Of a DNA stretch of 64,000 bases, positions 35,051 through 42,244 are shown in pieces. This stretch comes from Microcystis panniformis FACHB-1757 (GTDB lineage Bacteria; Cyanobacteriota; Cyanobacteriia; Cyanobacteriales; Microcystaceae). The stretch's first letter is position 1. Each line of letters begins with the position of its first letter. The notes under the pieces are model-generated. The model saw only the letters and a list, made by a program, of their open reading frames with translations, had not been told where the DNA came from and ran no database searches. Both the position numbers and the translations under genes were made by a program. The stretch is from contig NZ_CP011339.1 in the NCBI RefSeq assembly GCF_001264245.1, positions 4,774,001 through 4,838,000 of the forward strand, written 5' to 3'.

Positions 35051-35090
35051 AATAAAGCGAGAAGGGTTGCTAATACTTTCTCGCTTTATT
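35051..35090 (+). terminator. Terminator of pfkA
   Basis: AATAAAGCGAGAA (35051-35063) pairs perfectly with TTCTCGCTTTATT (35078-35090), a 13-bp stem five bases after the pfkA stop. Confidence 0.8.
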
Positions 35091-35185
35091 AATTGGTTAA
35101 AATTAGGCATTTCTAAACGCTACAATTACGGTAGATACTGACAGCTACTGTCGCAATAAAGAAACTTTTTAAAAGAGTGTAATTA

Positions 35186-35379
35186 GGGCTTGCTGAATAA
35201 ATGTGAAATATAGACGAGGTAAGGGTTTTAGGGGCCTATTTTGCGAAACAGGTGCAAGATTTTGAGAGAATCGTGGTTGAAAACCTTACATCTTCGGGGC
35301 GAAGCATTCGGGCATAACCTATCGCTGAAACCGTAGATTTCCTATCCGAATGCTTCGCCCGTACTTTTTCAGCCAGCCC
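35186..35379 (+). mobile_element. MITE family E copy (194 bp) with TAATTA duplication
   Basis: Ends GGGCTTGCTGAATAA / TTTTTCAGCCAGCCC; TAATTA lies at 35180-35185 and 35380-35385. The interior carries a GGGGCGAAGCATTCGG ... CCGAATGCTTCGCCC hairpin that recurs at 35549-35613. A family A element then inserted at the TA of the right duplication. Confidence 0.8.
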
Positions 35380-35385
35380 TAATTA

Positions 35386-35501
35386 AGTAGCTGGTTATAA
35401 TTAAATTTAAAATGGATTTTAGGTTCGATCCCCCCTGCCCCCCTTGATAAGGGGGGTGCCGATAGGCGGGGGGATCTGACAACTTTTAACGCCTACCTAC
35501 T
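35386..35501 (+). mobile_element. MITE family A copy 6 (short)
   Basis: TA at 35384-35385 and 35502-35503 flanks AGTAGCTGGTTATAATTAAA ... TTTTAACGCCTACCTACT; about one hairpin unit. Confidence 0.9.
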
Positions 35502-35548
35502 TAATTTTCTGAGCATAAACTTTTATTATCGGCCCGCGTCCTGTAGGG

Positions 35549-35613
35549 GCGAAGCATTCGGGCAATAACCTATCGGTGAAACCAGAGATTTTCTATCCGA
35601 ATGCTTCGCCCGT
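35549..35613. repeat. REP-like hairpin (GGGGCGAAGCATTCGG type)
   Basis: GTAGGGGCGAAGCATTCGG and CCGAATGCTTCGCCCGTAC are inverted around a 33-nt spacer. It is a second copy of the hairpin inside the family E element at about 35298-35362. Beyond it a GCCGCAAACCCTA end of family E type follows. Confidence 0.7.
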
Positions 35614-35722
35614 ACTTTTTGCCGCAAACCCTACATAAAGACTTCTACCATCAGTGATGAGGTTATAAGATTGAACTATTGGACAAGCTTCAATGAGATG
35701 TCTAATCTCTTAAAAATAGTCA

Positions 35723-36347
35723 TTAATCAACAAATTCTATCTCCTCAATTTCTTCTTTGTCTTGCAGTAAAGCTTCTAGCATCCAAGCTTCTCCCATCCA
35801 TTCATCAAAGTCTAAGGTATGCTGCAATTCATTGTTTTCAAATCGTCTGAGAAATTCTTGTGTCTGCATTTGATACTTAAGTAGGTAGGCGTTAAAAATC
35901 ATCAGATGCCCCCCTTATTAAGGGGGGATTAAGGGGGATCCCCCCGCCTATCGGCACCCCCCTTATCAAGGGGGATCCCCCCGCCTATCGGCACCCCCCT
36001 TATCAAGGGGGATCCCCCCGCCTATCGGCACCCCCTTATCAAGGGGGATCCCCCCGCCTATCGGCACCCCCCTTATCAAGGGGGATCCCCCCGCCTATCG
36101 GCACCCCCCTTATCAAGGGGGATCCCCCCGCCTATCGGCACCCCCCTTATCAAGGGGGGCAGGGGGGATCGAACCTAAAATCCATTTTTAATTTAATTAT
36201 AACCAGCTACTTATTTTCAAACAGAGTTATTCGTTCTTGGGTGCGCTTAATTCCTTCTTGAAGTTCTTGCAGTCTTTCGGTTAATGCGTCTTCAATAAAT
36301 TTTTTTAAGGAGTTTAGATGTTTAGAACTCAGTTTTACTTCAGCCAT
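35723..36347 (-). pseudogene. Small coiled-coil gene split by a family A MITE (96 codons when restored)
   Basis: The 5' part starts at ATG 36345-36347 (MAEVKLSSKHLNSLKKFIED, then ALTERLQELQEGIKRTQER) and reaches FENK at the element. The 3' part resumes after the element with YQMQTQEFLRRFENNELQHT and ends EEIEEIEFVD at 35723. Removing 35880-36211 and one TA joins the two in frame without a stop. The frame overlaps the end of the upstream RHH antitoxin gene, so the two were an operon. The acidic second half and basic helical first half do not match a family I know. Confidence 0.8.
35880..36211 (-). mobile_element. MITE family A copy 7, inserted in a gene
   Basis: 332 bp, the longest copy, flanked by TA at 35878-35879 and 36212-36213. 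The core has about seven GATCCCCCCGCCTATCGGCA-spaced hairpins. Because the disrupted reading frame can be restored, this copy proves both mobility and the TA duplication. Confidence 0.95.
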
Positions 36348-36562
36348 AATGCTTCCGAGTTGATAATCGCTGCTGTTTGCCATTCGTCAGTCCATCCTAA
36401 TTCTAGTTCATCTACTGCTAAAAAAGCTTGGGCGAGTTCTTCTGCTTCTTGTTGTTGTCGCCATTGTTGTAAAATTGAGGCGATGAAAATGCTTTTATCT
36501 TCTACTTTCTGGTCTAGGTAATTAACCAGTTCATCAGGTAAAGAAATGGAGATTTTAGCCAT
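36335..36562 (-). CDS. Ribbon-helix-helix antitoxin-like protein
   Basis: 75 aa. MAKISISLPDELVNYLDQKV is a typical RHH start (beta strand then helix) as in CopG/ParD/MazE-type antitoxins; the C-terminal half (EELAQAFLAVDELELGWTDEW) would bind a toxin. The next gene (the coiled-coil pseudogene) overlaps its end by 13 bp, so that gene may have been the partner. A classic MazF or ParE toxin is not adjacent. Confidence 0.7.
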   Translation of the reverse strand: MAKISISLPDELVNYLDQKVEDKSIFIASILQQWRQQQEAEELAQAFLAVDELELGWTDEWQTAAIINSEALWLK

Positions 36563-36596
36563 TGTTATCTCTTTAGCTATTTGATTCTAATATAGA

Positions 36597-36821
36597 CTAT
36601 TTTGATTGAGCTAAAATAACAGAATTAAGGGGGAAAGATTCAGTTTCTAAAGGAGTTAAATCAACAATTTGACTAGCTTGATCAATATCAATTCCAACTA
36701 ATTTTCCTTCGCTATCAAAATCTAAAACAATATCAGGGGCGATTTCTTGAGAATCGGTGCTTGTTTTTTCTGATAGGCTAATGTATAGAGAATCGGTTTC
36801 AGGATAATAACTAAATTTCAT
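36597..36821 (-). CDS. DUF2283 family protein
   Basis: 74 aa. The YYPETDSLYISLSEK start, DIVLDFDSEGKLVGIDIDQA and the IVDL ending are the DUF2283 pattern. Such proteins are small, often paired with a DUF4258-like toxin gene. The upstream gene ends 3 bp before the start of this one, on the same strand, consistent with a two-gene module. Confidence 0.8.
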   Translation of the reverse strand: MKFSYYPETDSLYISLSEKTSTDSQEIAPDIVLDFDSEGKLVGIDIDQASQIVDLTPLETESFPLNSVILAQSK

Positions 36822-36824
36822 TTT

Positions 36825-37055
36825 TTACTCCTTAAAGTTACGATCTGGGAAGGCGTTATAAATGGTTTCTCCATCATCTAGAGTGACAACTCGCAAGTAT
36901 TTTCCTAATTCGGGAATGTATAACCAATGACGAATGCGTCCATTTGGTTCTATTTCTCGTCTAACTGGATTCTGAATAGCCTGTTGACACCATTCTCGCT
37001 TAAGATAGGGTCTTTTGACCAAGACTTGTTCTTCAAAGTAGCGGGTAGTTTTCAT
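36825..37055 (-). CDS. Small DUF4258-like protein, probable partner of the DUF2283 gene
   Basis: 76 aa: KTTRYFEEQVLVKRPYLKREW, then IQNPVRREIEPNGRIRHWLY, YLRVVTLDDGETIYNAFPD. The W.RH(W)xxI...LRVV pattern resembles RelE/DUF4258-type small proteins. Located 3 bp before the DUF2283 gene. A toxin role is inferred from the pairing only. Confidence 0.6.
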   Translation of the reverse strand: MKTTRYFEEQVLVKRPYLKREWCQQAIQNPVRREIEPNGRIRHWLYIPELGKYLRVVTLDDGETIYNAFPDRNFKE

Positions 37056-37159
37056 TCATCATTTTTCTGATCGATTCCTTCTATCATAATTTTAACGAAA
37101 TTTAGATAAATTTCCCCAGATACTAAATTCTCCCCCCTTTTTAAGGGGGCAGGGGGGGA

Positions 37160-38356
37160 TCAAATCCCATCACACAAACCCCTATCCTCCTCCCTGACAC
37201 CAGAATTAGGATTGTGCAAATAAACCCGCACCCAATCGCAACTACGCTCCATTAAAGCATCTAAATTCAATAAATTCGAGTCTGTTTCTACCTTCCAGAG
37301 TTTGATAGTGTTGTCCCAACTACCGCTCACCAAAGTCTCGCCGTTGGGACTAAAATTAACGCTTCTGACACGGCTATCATGCCCATGGAGGGTGCGGATT
37401 TCTTGGCCTGTTTCTACATCCCAGAGTTTGATAGTTTTGTCATCACTACCGCTCACCAAAGTCTTGCCGTTAGGACTAAAATTAACGCTTCTGACAGGGC
37501 CATCATGCCCCTCGAAGGTGTGGATTTCTTTGCCTGTTTTTACATCCCAGAGTTTGATAGTTTTGTCATAACTACCGCTCACCAAAGTCTCGCCGTTGGG
37601 ACTAAAATTAACGCTTCTGACAGGACCATCATGCCCCTTGAAGGCATAGGAGGTGTGGATTTCTTTGCCTGTTTTTACATCCCAGAGTTTGATAGTTTTG
37701 TCATTACTACCGCTCACCAAAGTCTTGCCGTCGGGACTAAAATTAACGCTTCTGACACGGTCATGATGCCCCTGGAAGCCATGGAAGGTGGGGATTTCCT
37801 TGCCTGTTTTTACATTCCAGAGTTTGATAGTCCCGTCCCAACTACCGCTCACCAAAGTCTCGCCGTTGGGACTAAAATTAACGCTTCTGACAAGGTCATC
37901 ATGCTCCTTGAGGGTGTGGATTTTTTCGCCTGTTTTTACATCCCAGAGTATGATAGTTTTGTCATCACTACCGCTCACCAATGTCTTGCCGTCGCGACTA
38001 AAATTAACGCTTCTGACAGGGTAATTATGCCCCTTGAGGGTGCGGATTTCTTCGCCTGTTTTTACATCCCAGAGCTTGATAGTCCCGTCATCACTACTGC
38101 TCACCAAAGTCTTGCCCTCGTCAGGACTAAACTCAACGCTATTGACAAGGTCATCATGCCCCTTGAGGGTTTGGACTATTTCTACATTCCAGAGTTTGAT
38201 AGTCCCGTCATCACTACCGCTCACCAAAGTCTTGCCCTCGTCAGGACTAAAATTAACGCTCCAGACAGGGCCTTCATGCCCCTTGAGGGTGAGGATTTCT
38301 TGGCCTGTTGACTCATTCCAGAGTTTGATGGTGTTGTCCCAACTACCGCTCACCAA
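37160..38356 (-). CDS. WD40 propeller, C-terminal part of the frameshifted STAND-WD40 protein
   Basis: 398 aa in the frame continuing from the gene upstream (38350-40677). It holds eight complete WD40 repeats plus the end of a ninth (GHDGPVRSVNFSPNGKTLVS, GSDDKTIKLWDVKTGKEI), then a 45-residue tail. It has no proper start: the first residues lie mid-repeat. One more G at the CCC run at 38405-38407 (minus GGG where sister repeats have GGGG) restores a single 1172-aa protein with 13 repeats. At DNA level the repeats are very similar, so unit number and slippage are likely unstable. Confidence 0.85.
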   Translation of the reverse strand: MVSGSWDNTIKLWNESTGQEILTLKGHEGPVWSVNFSPDEGKTLVSGSDDGTIKLWNVEIVQTLKGHDDLVNSVEFSPDEGKTLVSSSDDGTIKLWDVKTGEEIRTLKGHNYPVRSVNFSRDGKTLVSGSDDKTIILWDVKTGEKIHTLKEHDDLVRSVNFSPNGETLVSGSWDGTIKLWNVKTGKEIPTFHGFQGHHDRVRSVNFSPDGKTLVSGSNDKTIKLWDVKTGKEIHTSYAFKGHDGPVRSVNFSPNGETLVSGSYDKTIKLWDVKTGKEIHTFEGHDGPVRSVNFSPNGKTLVSGSDDKTIKLWDVETGQEIRTLHGHDSRVRSVNFSPNGETLVSGSWDNTIKLWKVETDSNLLNLDALMERSCDWVRVYLHNPNSGVREEDRGLCDGI

Positions 38357-40677
38357 AGTCTTGCCGTCGTGACTAAAATTAACGCTTCTGACACGGCTAT
38401 TATGCCCTTGAGGGTGCGGATTTCTTGGGGTTTTTCTACATTCCAGAGTTTGATAGTCTTGTCACCACTACCGCTCACCAAAGTCTTACCGTCGTGACTA
38501 AAATTAACGCTATAGACAGGGCCATTATGCCCCTGGAAGGTGTGGAGTTTTTCGCCTGTTTCTACATCCCAGAGTATGATAGTCTTGTCACCACTACCGC
38601 TCACCAAAGTATTGCCGTCGCGACTAAAATTAACGCTATAGACAGGGCCACCATGCCCCTCGAAGGTGTGGAGTTTTTCGCCTGTTTCTACATCCCAGAG
38701 TATGATAGTCCCGTCATCACTACCGCTTACCAAAGTCTTGCCGTCGGGACTAAAATTAACGCTATTGACCCAGTTATCATGCCCCTTGAGGGTGCGGATT
38801 TCTTGGCCTGTTTCTACATTCCAGAGTTTGATAGTCTTGTCCTCACTACCGCTCACCAAAGTCTTGCCGTCGGGACTAAAATTAACGCTTTGGACAGGGC
38901 TATCATGCCCTTCTAAGCGATTGCGTTCACTTTTCCAGTAGAGAAGTGCTTGTAAGGTATTCATCACCTCCTTGTCATATTTGTGTTGCTTTTGCAGGGT
39001 TTTTCCTGCTTTAATCGCTTCAACGAAAGCATCTAAGTCTTTTCCTTGAACAAACAAAGACCAGGAAGAAAACCCGCGAGCATTTGCTAGATTGAGTTCA
39101 GCTTGTCGCGTTTTTTGCCAAGCCATTAAACCCAAGCCCGTACTAACCACCACCGCTACCAAAGAACCCACCGCAATCCTTCGCGCTGTTCTAATTTTTT
39201 CATTTTTTTGACGTTCCGATTGACTAATACTCGCCTTAATAAACTCTATCGCCACAGGATCTAAATTAGGCAGAGAATTATTCTTTTGAAACTCAACAAT
39301 TTTAGCCAACTTAGAACCGCCCCAAAGCTCACTACTCGCTTTTACTGCATCTTGCTTCTGTAAATCATCCCACTGTTTTGCATCAGCATATAAACGACTT
39401 CTCAGAACAATTATCTCCTCCTTTTCCCTAATTAAATCCTGTAACACTTGCCAACACCGCAACAATTCTTCATGTGCCACCTCAACCGTTGCTTTCCCGT
39501 CTTCTCCCTTACTCACCAAAAGACGATTATCTATCAATTGATAGAGAACCTCTCTTTGCATTTCCTCCTGTTCAAAACTCGATTTATCCGCCCTTCTGCT
39601 AACCGCTTTTTCCCCTTCTAAACTAATTAACTCTAGAAAAATTTCCTCTGCTGCTTTCCGTTGCTGTTCATTAAATTGACCATAAATTTTATCCGCTTGT
39701 TTTTCTAGCGCACCCGTTACCCCACCAATCTCTTGATAAGTCTTAATATTTAAAATCCGCTCTTGAATATGATTTTTTTGCCACAATAAATCTAACGTAT
39801 ATTGTAACAGAGGTAAAGAGCCAGCCTGTTCATAAAAATCGGCAATAATTTGATTAATTAATCCCTGTTCAAAAATTACCCCATTTCTCGCCGCCGGTTC
39901 AGCAATAGCTAATCTTAACTGACTTTCATCCATATCCGTTAACATCTTGCTATACTGATCATGGATTTTTCCTAAACTGGGATAAGGACTTAATTTATCT
40001 AAAAAATCCGCCCTTATCGTCATCACAATTTTGACTAAACTATCATTATTTTCAATTAATTTAATCAAACTTTTAATAAAAATATCTCTTTCCGTCTTCG
40101 GTGTACGAGTAAATAATTCCTCAAATTGATCAATAAAAATAAACCATAAATCAGAATTATTTTTTAATCCTTCAACCACCTTAATTAAAGTCTCTTCCTT
40201 AACAGCTTGTGCTAATTTCGCTTGGGATTGTGTATATCTATTTGCCAAAAGACAACCATAGAAAGACTCAAAAGGATTAACATCAGGAACAAAAGTTAAA
40301 TTAACCAATTTATTCGCGCCAAAATCATCCTTTAACTTAGGAATTAAACCCGCTTGCACGAGAGAAGATTTACCGCTTCCTGACGCACCTAAAAGCAATA
40401 AAACATTCTTTTGCTTTAAATAATCGGTTAACTCAATAATCCAATTATCTCGCCCAAAAAACCTATCCTTGTCATCTACTTCAAACTTCCTTAAACCCAA
40501 ATAAGGTGAACCCGTAATTAAGGGTTGAGACTGAATCTCAACTCCTGACTTTTGGGTAATAATATATTGATTGATTACACCCCCACTAATATCACCCGCA
40601 ATTCCCTTAAATTCACCATCACCGCTAAGACCTTTAACATCACCCCCTATTTCTGAATAATAACTTTTATCAGTCAT
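38350..40677 (-). CDS. STAND NTPase (nSTAND1-like) with N-terminal candidate amyloid motif and WD40 repeats, frameshifted
   Basis: 775 aa before the frameshift. Residues 11-40 carry GGDVKGLSGDGEFKGIAGD ending in ISGGVINQ, nearly the same as the C-terminus of the small protein at 41165. The NTPase follows: FFGRDNW, P-loop GASGSGKSS (97-105), Walker B LWFIFIDQFEELF (177-189), a helical STAND region, a conserved HEELLRCW, and one transmembrane helix (about 505-525). Four WD40 repeats follow before the frame breaks. STAND proteins are ligand-triggered oligomerising switches used in bacterial immunity and programmed cell death. Third gene of an apparent operon, 65 bp after the coiled-coil gene. 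Confidence 0.88.
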   Translation of the reverse strand: MTDKSYYSEIGGDVKGLSGDGEFKGIAGDISGGVINQYIITQKSGVEIQSQPLITGSPYLGLRKFEVDDKDRFFGRDNWIIELTDYLKQKNVLLLLGASGSGKSSLVQAGLIPKLKDDFGANKLVNLTFVPDVNPFESFYGCLLANRYTQSQAKLAQAVKEETLIKVVEGLKNNSDLWFIFIDQFEELFTRTPKTERDIFIKSLIKLIENNDSLVKIVMTIRADFLDKLSPYPSLGKIHDQYSKMLTDMDESQLRLAIAEPAARNGVIFEQGLINQIIADFYEQAGSLPLLQYTLDLLWQKNHIQERILNIKTYQEIGGVTGALEKQADKIYGQFNEQQRKAAEEIFLELISLEGEKAVSRRADKSSFEQEEMQREVLYQLIDNRLLVSKGEDGKATVEVAHEELLRCWQVLQDLIREKEEIIVLRSRLYADAKQWDDLQKQDAVKASSELWGGSKLAKIVEFQKNNSLPNLDPVAIEFIKASISQSERQKNEKIRTARRIAVGSLVAVVVSTGLGLMAWQKTRQAELNLANARGFSSWSLFVQGKDLDAFVEAIKAGKTLQKQHKYDKEVMNTLQALLYWKSERNRLEGHDSPVQSVNFSPDGKTLVSGSEDKTIKLWNVETGQEIRTLKGHDNWVNSVNFSPDGKTLVSGSDDGTIILWDVETGEKLHTFEGHGGPVYSVNFSRDGNTLVSGSGDKTIILWDVETGEKLHTFQGHNGPVYSVNFSHDGKTLVSGSGDKTIKLWNVEKPQEIRTLKGIIAVSEALILVTTARLW

Positions 40678-40742
40678 TTTTGCTACCCCAAAATTATTCT
40701 TTTAAAGTTAACTTTAAATTGCAGTTTTAGAATTAGCACTCT

Positions 40743-41138
40743 TTAAGGACTTCCTACTAAACCAAACAATTTAGCCAAACCGCCTAAAATCGTTACAATT
40801 AAAGCAACTAAAATCCCTCGACTGACAAACTCTTGATTCTCTAAGCGCTTTTCCACGCCATCAATTTTTCCCTCTAGACGCTTCTCGACACCATCAATTT
40901 TTTCCTCCAGACGCTTCTCGACACCATCAATTTTTTCCTCCAGACGCTTCTCGACACCATCAATTTTTTCCTCCAGACGCTTCTCGACACCATCAATTTT
41001 TCCCTCCAGACGCTTAATTTCACCTTTAACTTCACTAAGTTCAATCTTAATATCAGTAACATCTTTTTGAAGATTATCTAACTTTTGATTGATTTGAATT
41101 AGAAAATCTTTAAGTTCTACCTCAACAGTAATTGACAT
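40743..41138 (-). CDS. Coiled-coil protein with 11-residue repeats and a C-terminal membrane helix
   Basis: 131 aa. Five tandem RLE(E/G)KIDGVEK units (about residues 43-97, 33 bp each at DNA level) form an 11-residue (hendecad) coiled coil; an N-terminal heptad region precedes. FVSRGILVALIVTILGGLAKL near the end is a single transmembrane helix. It should be a membrane-anchored rod. Second gene of the putative STAND operon, 26 bp after the small helical protein. I do not know a named family. Confidence 0.75.
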   Translation of the reverse strand: MSITVEVELKDFLIQINQKLDNLQKDVTDIKIELSEVKGEIKRLEGKIDGVEKRLEEKIDGVEKRLEEKIDGVEKRLEEKIDGVEKRLEGKIDGVEKRLENQEFVSRGILVALIVTILGGLAKLFGLVGSP

Positions 41139-41164
41139 AAATTTCCCTCTTAAATAATCCTCAA

Positions 41165-41587
41165 CTAATTAATATTCTGACTAATATTTCCACCACTAAT
41201 ATCTCCTGCAATTCCCTTAAAAGTATCATCTCCCACCATTACTTTAATATCACCACCAACATTAATATTATACTTACCTGCGGCAAATTCTTCAGGTTTT
41301 AATTGCTTGAGTAATGCTTCTGCTGTCTTAATAACCTCTGCATCTCTATCAATTTTTGCTTCAAGTAACTCTTCTTTGAGCAGTGTTTTTACCCCCTCTG
41401 AATCTGGTTTTTTCTCATGTTTATCGACGATATCACTATCATCTGTTTTCCCTTTTTCTGCAAATTTCTTCTTAATCAACGCTTTTAAACTCTCATAAGC
41501 ATCCTTAACCGCTGTTCCTGCCGTATCCTTAGCAGCAGCAACCGCACCAGCAGCCAACGCAGCTAGAATTAGAGAAATTGGTTCCAT
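41165..41587 (-). CDS. Small predicted effector: N-terminal helical (Bell-like) domain with C-terminal candidate amyloid motif
   Basis: The ATG at 41585-41587 gives 140 aa; a TTG five codons upstream is less likely. The N-terminus MEPISLILAALAAGAVAAAK is followed by DTAGTAVKDAYESLKALIKK: a glycine/alanine-rich hydrophobic helix and an amphipathic helix, as in Bell/HeLo-like cell-death domains. A charged helical part follows. The C-terminal 27 residues (GGDIKVMVGDDTFKGIAGD, ISGGNISQ) match 19 of 27 positions of the STAND protein's N-terminus. This is the layout of an amyloid-signalling executor. First gene of the operon. Confidence 0.75.
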   Translation of the reverse strand: MEPISLILAALAAGAVAAAKDTAGTAVKDAYESLKALIKKKFAEKGKTDDSDIVDKHEKKPDSEGVKTLLKEELLEAKIDRDAEVIKTAEALLKQLKPEEFAAGKYNINVGGDIKVMVGDDTFKGIAGDISGGNISQNIN

Positions 41588-41624
41588 TGCCTGAGACTCC
41601 AAATTAGATATTGCTGACTCAATT

Positions 41625-42236
41625 TTAGATCAAAGCAAAGTATCTGACGCAATTATGGCGCAGGTATTGGGCGCGGATGGCTTGCTGAAAAGCTAATTCA
41701 TTCAGTTGATTACGCTTCTGGGGACATTGGGAAGACGGGATCGAAGGTTCTTGATAGGGGGCAACTAATTTATTTTCGCTTTTACCAAGGGGTAAAGTTT
41801 TAATTCCACACTGGGGAACTACTTCCGGTGCAGAAGCATAGTAAATTCCTCCCGGATTTTGGGAAACTTTTCTGAGAGCGGAAGTTGTACTGTAAATGTA
41901 CTGAATATTACTCCCAAAATCGGCTTTTTCTAAAACCTGATCGATAAAAAATTCCACGGTTCCCCCATCTTCCTTGCGTCGGGAATAGGGAATAATGGCT
42001 AAATTAGGCCCGCCCACTTGCCGCCAATTGCTAATTTTTCCTGTATAAATATCTTTTAACTGGGTAATTGTTAGACCGGAAACTGGTAAATCGGGATGAA
42101 CTGCGATCGCAATTCCATCGATAGCCACAGGAACCTCTTTTAAAGTCAATCCCCGTTGTTGAGCGCGTTGTATTTCCTCATCTTTGAGCGCTCGAGATGC
42201 TTGGGAAAAAGCCAATTGATTCTCGATTAACATCCG
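41625..42236 (-). pseudogene. PstS-like phosphate-binding protein, C-terminal part (gene split by IS607)
   Basis: 203 codons: RMLIENQLAFSQASRALKDE, VPVAIDGIAIAVHPDLPVSG, LTITQLKDIYTGKISNWRQV and YSRRKEDGGTVEFF are the PstS/SBP signature. Joining it to 44222-44548 after removing the insertion restores a 312-aa protein with GSGI-RMLIE at the joint. It lies 37 bp upstream of the small effector gene of the STAND operon, and was possibly co-oriented with it only by chance. Confidence 0.85.
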
Positions 42237-42244
42237 AATAGTTA

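Noticed and set aside
37379..38311. 310-aa plus-strand ORF with repeats opposite the WD40 gene
   Set aside because: It is the antisense shadow of the WD40 units (unit length a multiple of three).
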